Source: Bretschneidera sinensis (Eukaryota > Streptophyta > Magnoliopsida > Brassicales > Akaniaceae). From it: a stretch of DNA of 64,000 nt. Positions 1-10,273 of this stretch are shown one piece after another. Position 1 is the stretch's first letter. The number at the start of each line of letters is the position of its first letter. The stretch is taken from positions 101,318,588 to 101,382,587 of the forward strand of contig CM043702.1 of assembly GCA_023935145.1 (NCBI GenBank). Reading direction: 5' to 3'. The notes under the pieces were generated by a model that worked only from the letters and a program-made list of their open reading frames with translations, was not told the DNA's origin and searched no databases. Both the position numbers and the translations under genes were made by a program.

Positions 1-1299
1 TTTAAAGGAACATTATTAGCATTACTAGGAGCTTTGGAGGTGGAGGGTTTATCCACAAATGTTGCTTTTACAAAGATAGTTTCACTGGATTTTTGCTTGC
101 TTAATGGAGAGTAACCCAAACTTAATTTTTCTCCACTCATTTTTTGACAAGCTAACACTTCATCTAGCTTTTCTTTTCCACATGCAAGTCTAGATATAGT
201 GTTATTCAACTCATTCTCTTTCGTTTTCAAATCAACATTTTCATTTTTCAAATAATATTGTGATGAGTTGTTAAGCTTTAAAGAACGCTTTTCTTTTGTT
301 CTTTTAGAGCTTCCATCTCTTGAGTGAAAGATGAAACTATATTCTTGAGAGCAACATTCCTAGCATCAAATTTATTTAATTCCTCACACAATTCATTTAT
401 TACATCAATCATTTCATCATTGCTGTTTTCATTATCAATAGTAAGAGAAGAATTTGTTACCTCATTTTCATCATCAATTGCCATCAATAAAAGATTGGCA
501 ATCTCTTCGTAGTTGATCTCACTATTCGAGATATCCTCCTCATCATCACTCCATGTGGTAGCAACCAAGGCTTTTTTCTTGAAGTTCTTGTAAGGTTTCT
601 TTGTTATAGAATAATCCACCTTGATGTGCCTAGGTTTCTTGCAATCAAAGCATACAATAGGTTCCCTTTTGGTTGTGTTGTCCTTTGTGTAAGGCTTCTT
701 GCTTTTGTTCAAGAATTTGTGAAACCTCCTTATGATGAGAGCCATCTCTCTATCTTCTTTACTACTTTCATTTTCTTCTTCTTCTTCTTCTTTCTTGCTT
801 GAGGTAGCTTTGAAGGCAATAACCTTCTTCTTCTTTTTATCCTCAACAACTTTGACATTTATAACCTCCATCTCATAAGTCAATAATGACCCAAAAAGCG
901 TTTTGACTTTAAACTTGTCAATGTCTTTGGCTTCCGTAATGATCGTCTTCTTAAATTCCCAATTTGGTGGTAGAGATCTAAGTATCTTCCATGAAAACTC
1001 AAACACCTCAATATTCTTACCAAGATGCTTTAAACCATTAATAATATTAGTGAATCAAGGGTATATTTCAGAAATGGATTCGGTAGGGGACATCTTAAAA
1101 GCTTCATATTCGAACAATAGCATGTAGATTTTTTATTTCTTTATTTCACTAGTTCTTTCATATGTAACTTGAAGTTTGTCCCATATTTCTTTAGCTGAAT
1201 CACATGTCGAAATTTTGTTGTATTTATTAATGTCTAATGCACAATGAAGAATACTAGTAGCTCTACTATTTAAAGACATCATCATATAATCAATATCAT
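1..1299 (-). pseudogene. gag: Element A (SIRE-like copia) gag, 3' portion, runs off the window
   Basis: Capsid/nucleocapsid polyprotein of the host copia element. The reading frame continues from the UBN2-type gag core (1299 to about 1020) through a nucleocapsid (278-1006) and an open acidic, coiled-coil-like tail to base 1. The zinc knuckle is CFDC-KKPR-H-IKVD-Y, so the last Cys of CX2CX4HX4C is Tyr. Stops interrupt the core at two places between 1060 and 1150 and again at 278. The 278-1006 stretch begins only at a GTG, so no start is implied. The sequence parallels B's gag almost residue by residue, and the frame is broken by the B insertion at 1299/11485. Lineage call is from similarity to B and is fairly sure. 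Confidence 0.85.
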
Positions 1300-1578
1300 T
1301 GTAGACAGAGGTTTCAACCTAAGAGGGGGGGTGAATTGGGTTTTTAAAAACTTTTGCTAATTAAACACAAGTTTATAATAACTGATAACACCACAAGCAT
1401 ATAAACAAGTAATATGTGCTGTAAATAAAGAGTTTAAGGAATAGAGAATGCAAACTCAGTTTATAGTGGTTCGCCAATATCGGATTCGTTCCGACCCTAC
1501 GTCCACTCTCTTCAAGGACTTTAAAGTAATCCACTAAGAAACTTAGTCGTGCAACCCCTTTCTCTTGGAAGCAAATCT

Positions 1579-1699
1579 CTTCCTCTCGGAAGAAAATCCC
1601 TTCCTCTCGGAAGCAAAACCTCTTCCTCTCGGAAGCAAAACCCCTTCCTCTCGGAAGTGAACCCCTTCCTCTCGGAAGCTAATCTCTTCCTTTCGGAAG
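1579..1699 (-). repeat. Tandem array of 21-22 bp hairpin units in B 3' LTR
   Basis: Six units start at 1579, 1600, 1622, 1644, 1665 and 1686. Each is CTTCCTCTCGGAAG or a close variant; read in element sense this is CTTCC-GAGA-GGAAG, a 5-bp stem with a GAGA loop (GAAA in the last unit). Both loops fit the GNRA tetraloop rule. The array lies about 200-320 nt downstream of the LTR TATA box, so it should be in the transcribed R/U5 part. The partner LTR has a shorter, more decayed version near 10560-10670. Confidence 0.85.
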
Positions 1700-1901
1700 C
1701 TAATCCCTTTACAATAGATGCTGTAAAGTAAAAAGTAGAGAGATAACAATGAAAGCTTATACAACTGAATAATATCTCTCTTTCAAGGTAAAGCTTGAAG
1801 AATGGCTCAACAATCAATTTTTCAAAGCTTTTTGTGTATCAATGAGTAAAAACTTGATTGAATGTGTGATTTCCCTTCTTTAAAATGCTCAATAGAGTGG
1901 G

Positions 1902-1910
1902 TTTATATAG
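1902..1910 (-). promoter_or_regulatory. TATA box of B 3' LTR
   Basis: Minus strand reads CTATATAAA. The same box is at 10865-10873 in the 5' LTR. It lies downstream of the U3 palindrome cluster and upstream of the hairpin array, the position expected for the LTR core promoter. Confidence 0.7.
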
Positions 1911-2005
1911 CCTTGATGTAATATGCCCGTTCTCAACTGATTTGGTACGTTTTAGTACAATTTGTGCTGAAATCTCACGTCTCAACGGTCATATTTTTTG
2001 AACTA

Positions 2006-2218
2006 CCAGTCGACTGGATCTTAGTACCAATCGACTGGGTCAAGCTTAAAAATCTCATTTTTAAGGCTTTGAAGGTACCAGTCGACTCGGTATGACTTAC
2101 TAGTCGACTGGGAAACTTCTGCCCAAAGTACCAATCGATTGGGTTGGTCTTACCAATCGACTGGGGACTGTCTGTTCAAAACACCAGTCTTCTAGTGTAA
2201 GCACCCAGTCGACTGGGT
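2006..2218. repeat. U3 cluster of CAGTCGACTG palindromes, B 3' LTR
   Basis: About seven copies or near-copies of CCAGTCGACTGG occur here, ending with the 16-bp perfect palindrome ACCCAGTCGACTGGGT at 2203-2218. A matching cluster is in the 5' LTR (about 10970-11180). Each unit is its own reverse complement, so it would read alike on both strands and could bind a dimeric factor. It lies 100-310 bp upstream of the TATA box. Confidence 0.85.
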
Positions 2219-2521
2219 TGCCTTTCAACCCAGTTTTTCATTCTTTTAAAAAGATTTGATTTTAAAACGTTAGTTTTTAAAATGCCTTTTCAAAATGAGC
2301 CATTGGACAAGCTAATTACCTGAACAAGTGAGATTTACATCTTGTTTAAATACCTTATAACTATACTAGATCTTCTGTCTTGCCTTGGTGATTGATTCGG
2401 GTTGAGTTCTTGCACCTTGATCCTTGGTTGAATGCTCTTATTGCTTAATACACTTAGTTAGCACTGTTAGTATAACAAGAGTTGTGTTTTGTCATCATTA
2501 AAATATAGGTGAATGTCAACA

Positions 2522-3184
2522 ATCTTCTGCTTTTTGATGATGACAAAACTAATGAGAGAAAAACTGTTTAAAAAAACCTAAGTGTTGGATTTAAAAAAAA
2601 CGGGTAGAGTCTCTATTTTTTAAACAAAACCAACCTGTAAAAGGATCAAAAGTAGTTTATATGCAGCTAACCAATCAACTCAACATTTATAAACATATAC
2701 CAAGATCATTGGAGCAATGCTCCCCCTAAATCTATGCACTAGTTTGAGTTTACAGTTAGTTTTCACATTTTCTCATTTTTCTCCCCTGTTTTGATAACAA
2801 CAGAACCAAAAAATAAGTAGTATAGTTACCACAAACATGAAGAGCATGCATAAACAAACTTGTACATGAAAATTTGGCATCATTCAAAGTTCAAAATACT
2901 TCCCGAGAAGAACTAGAAGTTTCCGTACATGCAGAAGCAGTTTAAAGCATATATCAGAATATAAAGACTTATAAAGCATGTAACCATAGTACACAAATGT
3001 AAAACAAGCATGTGAATCAAATCTAAGCTGAAATCATAGTCATATATATCAACAATCTATATAGTATAGGCTTTGTAGAGCCAAACAAAAGTACAAAATA
3101 CAGGAAAATATGAAAATATGTCTGTGTTAAGAACAATGAAAATCTATACTACTAAGTTCATGGAAAGGAAGATAAAAAGATGAC
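2522..3184 (-). other. Element B polypurine tract and 3' non-coding spacer
   Basis: The bases next to the 3' LTR (2522-2540) read in element sense as a purine-rich tract (AAAAAGCAGAAGAT) suitable for priming plus-strand synthesis. The rest, up to the end of the extra ORF, shows no reading frame or repeat that I can assign. Confidence 0.6.
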
Positions 3185-4444
3185 TCATGGAGTGGGAGAA
3201 TCAGAGCCATCATGGATGAGATCCTAAAGCTCAGCTAGAGAGCCCTCGATATGCTCACGGTGCAACTCGAAGTCGTCCCGGAGAGAGCATAGGTCGTGAT
3301 GCATGCTCTCGACTGTAGAGCTCAGGCTCTAGAAGTTAGACTGCATCGTCAGCTGGAGGCTTGTGATAGCCTGTAGTAGATCACCATAGCCAACCTGACC
3401 AACACTCAAATCACCCATAGGAGGTGCTTGGTCATTTGTATCCATAGCAGCAGCAACAGCATTTGGAACCTCATCTTCATCATCACTGCTGTCGTCCTCT
3501 CCAATCCGAATGTGCTTCCCGGCCTTGGAGTAGATGAAGCCATCTCGGACTGTGCATCCCATCTTCTTTAGCAAAAAGACATTGATGATCTCCTTAAGGC
3601 CGATGTCTTGAGCCTCGGAGGCAGGGAGAGGCACCCAGAAGTGCTGGAGGATGAGTGTGATGAGCATCCCATAGGGAAGGCATCCAGAGTCGCTTGCTTC
3701 GCCATTAATCATGTTGGCGACCAGCAAGGGATAGATATTGAAGTGGTGCCCAGTTTTAAGGAACCAAATCAATATGATATCTACCTTAGATAGATACCCC
3801 CAACTCCCTAGTCTCGGGTGAATTGTCCAACTCACAATGAGGTTGAACAATTTTGAATCTAGGGGCATGTCACTTCATGTGTGAAATGCAGTGGGTATGA
3901 ACACATAGTTAGGGTCTCCCCTAACTATCTGACATGCCTCCTCAATCACGAAATTGTCTGGCCATCTATCCAGACTCCATTGGATCCCTCCCACAAGGAT
4001 CCTCAAAATGCTCATCAAGAGGTCAGTAATGACCTCAAACTCCACACCCATGACACTGGTTCTGAACCTCAGAGCCAGTGGACTGGGTTTCACCAAGTTC
4101 GCATAGAACTGGTGAATCAGTCTAAGGTAAAACTTCTCATATATCTTGACCAGTGGGGTCAAGTGTATTACCTCGAAGGTAGGTAATACATCGAAGTTAC
4201 CATGACGAATAGATTCGAAGTCGACAACTCTACCCGTCATGATTTTCTTATGCCTAATGATGGAAGTATACCTGTCCTTCACCGCTGGGCTGGTAAACAG
4301 CGAATCATCAAGCTCTGTTCTAGGATTCTTGCTTGATAAGCCATCTACTCCCTTCCCTCGTGACTTCGGAGCCGAAGTGGACCTTGGCCTCGTAGGCGTA
4401 TGTGGTCCCCCAACGGTGGTCTTTATCCGTATTCTTTCAGACAT
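3185..4444 (-). pseudogene. Element B extra ORF, plant-transposon-protein-like, after RNase H
   Basis: One frame runs from an ATG at 4444 (earlier in-frame ATG at 4525) to a TGA at 3185-3187, about 419 codons, broken by in-frame stops at 3875, 3329 and 3224. The N-terminus is basic and Ser/Pro/Thr-rich (about residues 1-45). The middle (about 45-250) has the pattern GRVVDF...FYANL...VMGVEFEV seen in the 'putative plant transposon protein' family (I believe Pfam PF20167); this assignment is from memory of the family. Then follow an acidic stretch (DDSSDDEDE) and a likely coiled-coil tail. It occupies the env-like position of SIRE elements but shows no signal peptide or membrane segment. Function unknown. 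Confidence 0.65.
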
Positions 4445-4657
4445 TATGGTAGAAATGAGAGTTTTGGGTAAAATAGGGTTTTTCGTGGAAATGAGAGATT
4501 TCAACCGTAGAAAGTTAAAATACATGTTTTGGATGAGTAGATCGAGGTGTTTATGTTGTGTTTTGATGGTTTTTTTGATCAATATGACTAGATTTTGTTG
4601 AGAGAGAAAGCTAGGGTTTTTGAAAATGGCGTAAAAATCTGGAAAAAAATGAAGAGC

Positions 4658-4666
4658 CTATTTATA
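4658..4666 (-). promoter_or_regulatory. Internal TATA box upstream of B's extra ORF
   Basis: Minus strand reads TATAAATAG within ATTCTATAAATAGGC, a textbook plant TATA context. It lies about 130-220 nt upstream of the candidate start codons (4525 and 4444) and about 10 bp downstream of the palindrome array at 4678-4900. Promoter function is inferred. Confidence 0.55.
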
Positions 4667-4677
4667 GAATTGCGATA

Positions 4678-4900
4678 CCAGTCGACTGGGGTTATGATAC
4701 CAGTCGACTGGGTCCTTTGCAAAGATGAACAGTTTTGCATACCAGTCGACTGGGTAGTTTATACCAGTCGACTGGGTTGATAACTGAATTTCAAAAAATA
4801 GCTCCAAACAAGTTCTAGTCGACTGGTATGGACTTACCAGACGACTTGAAGAATGGGCAGAGACTTACCAGTCGATTTGGATAGACTTACCAGTCGACTA
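4678..4900. repeat. Internal array of CCAGTCGACTGG palindromes in element B
   Basis: Perfect CCAGTCGACTGG units at 4678-4689, 4700-4711, 4742-4753 and 4764-4775, with degraded units at 4815-4826 and on to about 4900. It is the same motif as in B's U3 but lies inside the element, between RNase H and the extra ORF. Together with the TATA box it looks like a second promoter of LTR type. Confidence 0.8.
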
Positions 4901-5041
4901 AAACCTTAAGATAATCTTTAGTCTTTGATTCTTAGCATGAAATTAGTTTATCTATGCCATCTTGAGTGAGGGAGACATTAAATAAGGTTTAATACTTTTT
5001 CACTAGATGTCAAGTATGCAAAATGATGAATGATGAAGCAA

Positions 5042-6120
5042 TCAGACATTCAGTTTATCATAATCTAACAATCCCATTAACAGTCTAATTTTGCAGAAAC
5101 TGGCTTCACTTAAAAGTTTTGTGAGAATGTCAGCTATTTGATCTTCTGAAGTTATGAATTCTAGTCTTATATCACCTTTTTGAGCATGGTCACTTAAGAA
5201 ATGATTTCTAATTTCTATGTCTTTAGTTCTAGAGTGTTGAATAGGATTCTTGGTTAGGTTGATAGCACTAGTATTATCACAATGTATTGGGATACTTTTA
5301 AAATTCATGCCATAGTCTTCTAGTTGTTGTTTCATCCATAACACTTGGGCACAACAACTTCCAACTGCTACATATTCGGCCTCGGCGGTTGATAGTGCAA
5401 CGGAGTTTTGTTTCTTGGAAAACTAAGAGGTTAACATTGCACCTAAGAATTGGTATGTTCCACTTATGCTTTTTCTATCTAACCAACATCCAGCAAAATC
5501 AGCATCTGAATATCCTACAAGCTCAAAAGATGAATCTCTAGAGTACCATAATCCTATGGTTTGAGTTCCTTGTAGATATCTAAGGATTCTTTTTACTGCA
5601 ACTACATGTGATTCCTTAGGATTAGATTGAAATCTAGCACACATGCATACACTGAACATTATATCAGGTCTACTTGCAGTTAAATAAAGCAATGCTCATA
5701 TCATGCTTTTATAATATTTAGTATCTACACACTTACCTTCTTCATCAAGATCAAGTTTTGTAGATGTGCTCATAGGAGTACCAAGTGGCTTTGAGCTTTC
5801 CATCCTGAACCTTTTTAGTAGGTCCTTGTGTACTTTGATTGATTGATGAAGATGCCTCCTTTCAATTGTTTGATTTGAAGTCCAAGGAAGTAGGTAAGCT
5901 CTCCCATCCTGCACATCTCAAATTCACCTTGCATGCACTTTGCAAACTCTTGACATATAGACTCATTAGTAGCACCAAATATAATATCATCAATATATAT
6001 TTGGACTAGTAGTATGTCATTTATGTGAGTTTTAGTGAAGAAGGTTGTGTCTACTTTACTTCTTATAAAATTATTGTCTAATAAGAATTTACTTAGTCTT
6101 TCATACCATGCCCTTGGAGC
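5042..6120 (-). pseudogene. pol: Element B pol: RT palm/thumb and RNase H
   Basis: Continues the RT frame, with the YIDD catalytic motif intact near 5986-5997, then the thumb, then RNase H to a stop at 5042. RNase H shows GYSDADF, STAEAEY and CDNTSA catalytic blocks; the usual RTKH motif reads RTKD. Breaks: TAA at 6121, a one-base frameshift near 5835, and in-frame stops near 5694 and 5420. Confidence 0.85.
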
Positions 6121-7377
6121 TTACTTCAACCCATATAGAGCCTTAGAGAGCTTGTAGATATGATTTGGAAGACTAGGATTCTCAAATCTAAGAGGTTGCT
6201 CAACATAAACCTTTTCTTCTATAATGCCATTTAAAAATGCACTTTTTACATTCATTTGAAATAACTTAAACTTATTTAAGCATGCAAAGGCTAATAACAT
6301 TTGAATAGCTTCTAATCTAGCTACAGGAGCACAGGTCTCATCAAAGTCTATTCCTTCTTTTTGATTATATCCCTTAGCAACTAGTCTAGCCTTGTTTCTA
6401 GTCACTATTCCATTTTCATCCATCTTATTTCTAAATACCCATTTAGTTCCAATTATTGTATGATTCTTAGGTCTAGGAACTAGATTCCAAACATTGTTTC
6501 TTTCAAATTGATTTATTTCTTCTTGCATTGTAATTATCCAATCATTGTCCTTTTCGGGTTCAATAAATGTCTTAGGTTCTATTTGAGACAAATAAGCTAC
6601 ATAATTGCAAATGTTTCTAATAGAGGAACGAGTTCTTACCCCTTGTGAAGGATCACCAATTACTTGATCAATCAGGTGATAATTTACATACCTCCAATCT
6701 TTGGGAAGACTATCCTCTTGTCGGCTTGTAGATGGTTGGTCCAATTTGAGAGTTTTCATCTCTTCATTTATTTGAGGTGGACTCTCCTTTGGGTCAACAA
6801 TGGGAGTAGGTGTTTCCGTTATTGGAATAAAATCTGCATCATCATTGAAAGAAACTTCTCTACTACTAATTGGGTTAGGCTCATCAAGAGTTACATGTAC
6901 AGATTCTTCTACCACTAGAGTTCTCTTGTTGAAGACTCTATAAGCCTTAATAGAGGTTGAATATCCTAAAAGGATCCCTTCATCGGTCTTAGAGTCAAAT
7001 TTATCCAAGTTAGTTTTATTGTTGTTTAGAATGAAGCATTTACAACCAAATGTACAAAAATAAGAGATATTCGGCTTTCTACCTTTCCATAATTCAGATG
7101 TAGTTTTATCAAGCATAGGCCTAATTAAAATTTTATTCAGGATATAGCAAGAAGTGTTTACTGCTTCAGCCTAAAATTATTTTGGTAAACTATTTTCACA
7201 AAGCATTGTTTTTGCAAATTCTTCTAGAGCTCTATTTTTCCTCTCAACAACTCCATTTTGTTGAGGAGTTCTAGGTGCTGAAAAGTTGTGATCAATTCCA
7301 TTTTCATCACAAAATTTTGAAAAACTTTGGTTTTCAAATTCTTTTCCATGATTATTTCTAATGCTTGAAATACAAAT
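6121..7377 (-). pseudogene. pol: Element B pol: integrase C-terminal part and RT N-terminal part
   Basis: The integrase core ends with PQQNGVVERKNR (catalytic Glu present), then a linker, then RT from WITMQEEI. The first RT catalytic aspartate, normally in MDVKSAF, is Asn here (codon 6250-6252). In-frame stops lie near 7170 and 7176 and at 6121. The copy therefore could not make functional RT even without the stops. Confidence 0.85.
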
Positions 7378-8163
7378 TCATTTTTCGTTTTGAACCTTTT
7401 TGCAAAAGTTTACAAATCCTTTGAAAGCTTCATCCTTGTAAGCAATAAAAATAACAAAGGTATATGTTGAATACTCATCAACAATAACAAGAGAATATTG
7501 ATGGCGACCTAGACTAATGGTACTTATTGGACCAAATAAGTCCATATGCAAGAGTTCCAATGGTCTAGTAGTTGAGACTATATTCTTTGATTTAAAAGAA
7601 ATCCTAGTTTGTTTTCCCATTTGACAAGCATCACATACTTTGTATTTTTCAAAATTGATTTTGGGAAGTCCAATGACTAAATCTTTTCTTGAAATGATTT
7701 TCAGCAAGTTCATGTTCACATGACCAAACCTTCTATGCCATAGCCATGGATTTTCACTAATGGCAGGATAATATTTTTCATTTTCGGAATGCAAGGATTT
7801 TAAGTCAACTATATAAACATTTTCATGTCTATGGCCAACAAATTTGATCTTTTTACTCTTGATGTCTATAACTAGACAATGAGAGGTCTCAAATGTTACT
7901 TTGTTTCCTTTGTCACTAAGTTGACTAATACTTAGTAAATTTAGCTTAAGGCCTTGTACTAGCAATACATTATCTATGGTTGAGAAATCATTACCAACTT
8001 TTCCATGCCCGATGATCTTTATTTTTGTGTTGTCTCCAATGGTGACAAGTCCACCATCTCTTAGAGTTAGCTCCTTGAATACACTTTTATCACTGGTCAT
8101 GTGTTTTGAGCATCCACTATCAAGGTACCAATAGTTACCTTTTTCCTTGGTGTGGAGACATAT
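7378..8163 (-). pseudogene. pol: Element B pol: protease and N-terminal integrase
   Basis: The protease active-site block is WYLDSGCSKHM (D-S-G intact). The pre-integrase HHCC zinc domain follows (LWHRRFGHVN...CDACQMGK), then the integrase core with its first Asp in HMDLFGP. A TGA at 7378 ends the open stretch just before the second catalytic Asp region, where the aligned residue is also Asn (RNNHGKEF). Confidence 0.85.
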
Positions 8164-10218
8164 CTACATCACACAAGGATTGGCATTTTTAGGTACCCAA
8201 AATTTCTTGGGTCCTTTGGGGTTAGTCCTTGAAAATACAGTTCCTTTTGGGACCCACACTTTCTTAACTGCATATGGTGATCTATAGACATGTTGATAAT
8301 GCACAATCCTAGGATGATAGTTATTGAAATTTCTAGGAGTATTTAGTTGTGCATGCCTATAATGCTTAGGATATGAGTTCCTAGGATACATGTTTCAATT
8401 GTGAGGAATATGAATATACATGTCATTTCCAGAAAATGTATGATGATGATCTCTAGGATACATGCTTGCATTATCATGAGTATGCATATTATTTCTAGAA
8501 TAACTATGATTGTAATTCCTAGGATATGCTTGTGCAGTGTTCAAGTCTTGAGTATACAAATTGTTCCTAGGATGCACATGATGGTTATTCCTAGGATATG
8601 TATAAGCATTTCTTGAATGAGCATACATATAAGCATGAGTATTTCTAGGATTCTTCACTCTTATATATGCATTAGAATTAGTATTTCTAGACATTCTAGC
8701 ATTCATTGTAGGTGTGGTATTGACCTTTGAAGTAGAGGCTTCATTCACACACGAAGCTTTGATGAATAAGCGCTCTTTGGATTTCTGTTTGCCTAATGGA
8801 GAGTATCCTAACCCGGATTTTCCTCCACTTAATCTTTGGCAAGAAAACACTTCATCAAGCTTTTCTTTTCCAAGCATGAGTCTAGATATTGTACCATTCA
8901 ATTCTAATATCTTCTTCTTTAAGTTTTCATTTTCATCTTTGAGGAAATCTTGAGAAGAATCATACAGCAATGAAGATAGTTTATCTTTTTCTTCTCTTAG
9001 ACTTATCATTTTTTTAGAAAGAGATGATACTTTTTTCTTAAGAGTTGAGTTCCTAGAATCGAATTTATTCAATTCATCATGCATTTCATTTATGACTTCT
9101 AACAATTCTTCACTACTACTAACAATGTTATTTTTAGAAGAGGGAGAAGATAATACCTCATTTTCATCATTGATTGCCATGAGACAAAGGTTTGCAATTT
9201 CCTTGTATTCGACCTCTTTATTCGAGGAGTCTTCTTCTTCGTCATCACTCAAAGTGGTTGTAATCATAGCTTTCTTCTTGAAGCTCTTATATGGTTTGCT
9301 TGTAGCTATACAATCGGCCTTGATGTGACTGGGCTTCTTGCATCCATAGCACACAAGTGGTTCCCTTTTCAAGGTGGGATCCTTTGTGTATGGCTTCTTG
9401 CTTTTCTTCAAGAATCTATGAAACCGTTTGGTGATTAAGGCCATTTCTCCATCCTCTTCACTGCTCTCAACTTCTTCTTCTGATTCCTCTTCTCTATTGC
9501 ATGTAGAGGCTTTGAGAGCAACTACCTTTTTCTTCTTCTCATCATCATTGACAATGGGATTCATTTCTTCCATCTCATATGTCAATAATGACCCCAGAAG
9601 TGTCTCAACATCAAGTTTATCGAGATCTTTGGCCTCCGTGATGGCCATCTTCTTTGCTTTCTAGGTAGGTGGCAAAGATCTTAAGAATTTTTTTGTTAGT
9701 TCAAACTCCTCAATGTTCCTACCAAGAAGCTTCAAACCATTAACAATAGTTGTGAAACGTGAGTGCATTTGAGAAATTGTTTCATTAGGAGACATTCGAA
9801 AAGATTCATATTCAGAAACTAGCATATATATTTTTGATTTTTTAACCTCACTAGTTCCTTCATATGTAACTTGCAATTTATCCCATATCTCCTTAGTCGA
9901 AACACATACAGAGATTTTATTGTGTTCAGATATATCTAAAGCACAATGTAAAATGCTTGTGGCTCTACTATTGAGAGACATCATTCTATAATCCTCATCA
10001 TTGTACTCGGTTTTGAGTTTAGGCATTGTATGATTGATTTCTCCAATAGTTATTTCCTTTAATGGAATTCTAGGTCCTTCTTCGATGACTCTCCACAGAT
10101 TATAATCTTGTCCTTCGACAAAGATTTTCATCCTATTTTTTGAATAGTTATAGTTGGAGCCATTGAACAAAGGAGGCCTAGTGTATGAGTGTCCCTCAGA
10201 ATAGCCATTTGTTGCCAT
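8164..10218 (-). pseudogene. gag: Element B gag with nucleocapsid and gag-pol spacer
   Basis: Starts at ATG 10218 just inside the PBS. Residues 1-185 carry the copia gag core (NYNYSKNRMKIF...WDKLQVTYEGTSEVKKSK). An in-frame TAG at 9661 stands where element A keeps Trp. The frame then continues (9648-8395) through an acidic, coiled-coil-rich region with an intact CCHC knuckle (CYGC-KKPS-H-IKAD-C), then a remarkable run of about 25 degenerate YPRN/THPRNN-type repeats rich in His, Tyr, Arg and Asn. In-frame TGA (8395) and TAG (8164) separate this from the protease. Confidence 0.88.
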
Positions 10219-10258
10219 CGGATCAACTCAAGGATATTAAGCCAAAAATTAAGAACGA

Positions 10259-10271
10259 GGCTCTGATACCA
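10259..10271 (-). other. Element B primer-binding site (tRNA-iMet)
   Basis: Minus strand reads TGGTATCAGAGCC, complementary to the 3' end of plant initiator tRNA-Met, two bases inside the 5' LTR. Confidence 0.92.
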
Positions 10272-10273
10272 AT

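Larger units (their letters stand above)
1300..2521 (-). repeat. Element B 3' LTR
   Basis: 1222 bp, homologous throughout to 10274-11484 with scattered substitutions. In element sense (right to left) it contains a cluster of CAGTCGACTG palindromes in U3 (2006-2218), a TATA box (1902-1910), and a tandem hairpin array (1579-1699). It is slightly longer than its partner because the hairpin array has more units. Confidence 0.93.

Noticed and set aside
1521..1817. Arg/Glu/Lys repeat protein from open stretches over the hairpin array
   Set aside because: All frames stay open over a 21-bp-period repeat. It is LTR sequence and the other LTR does not conserve the frame.
3881..4601. Plus-strand open stretches over B's extra ORF
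   Set aside because: They are shadows of the minus-strand frame, with no family resemblance of their own.
4678..4900. CRISPR-like array of evenly repeated palindromes
   Set aside because: Units are only 12-14 bp, spacers are irregular in length and low in complexity, there are no cas genes, and the DNA is plant retrotransposon.
8164..8397. TGA (8395) and TAG (8164) at the gag-protease boundary as programmed readthrough sites
   Set aside because: Two stops close together plus a third in gag, others in integrase and a frameshift in RT fit random decay better than a regulated stop.
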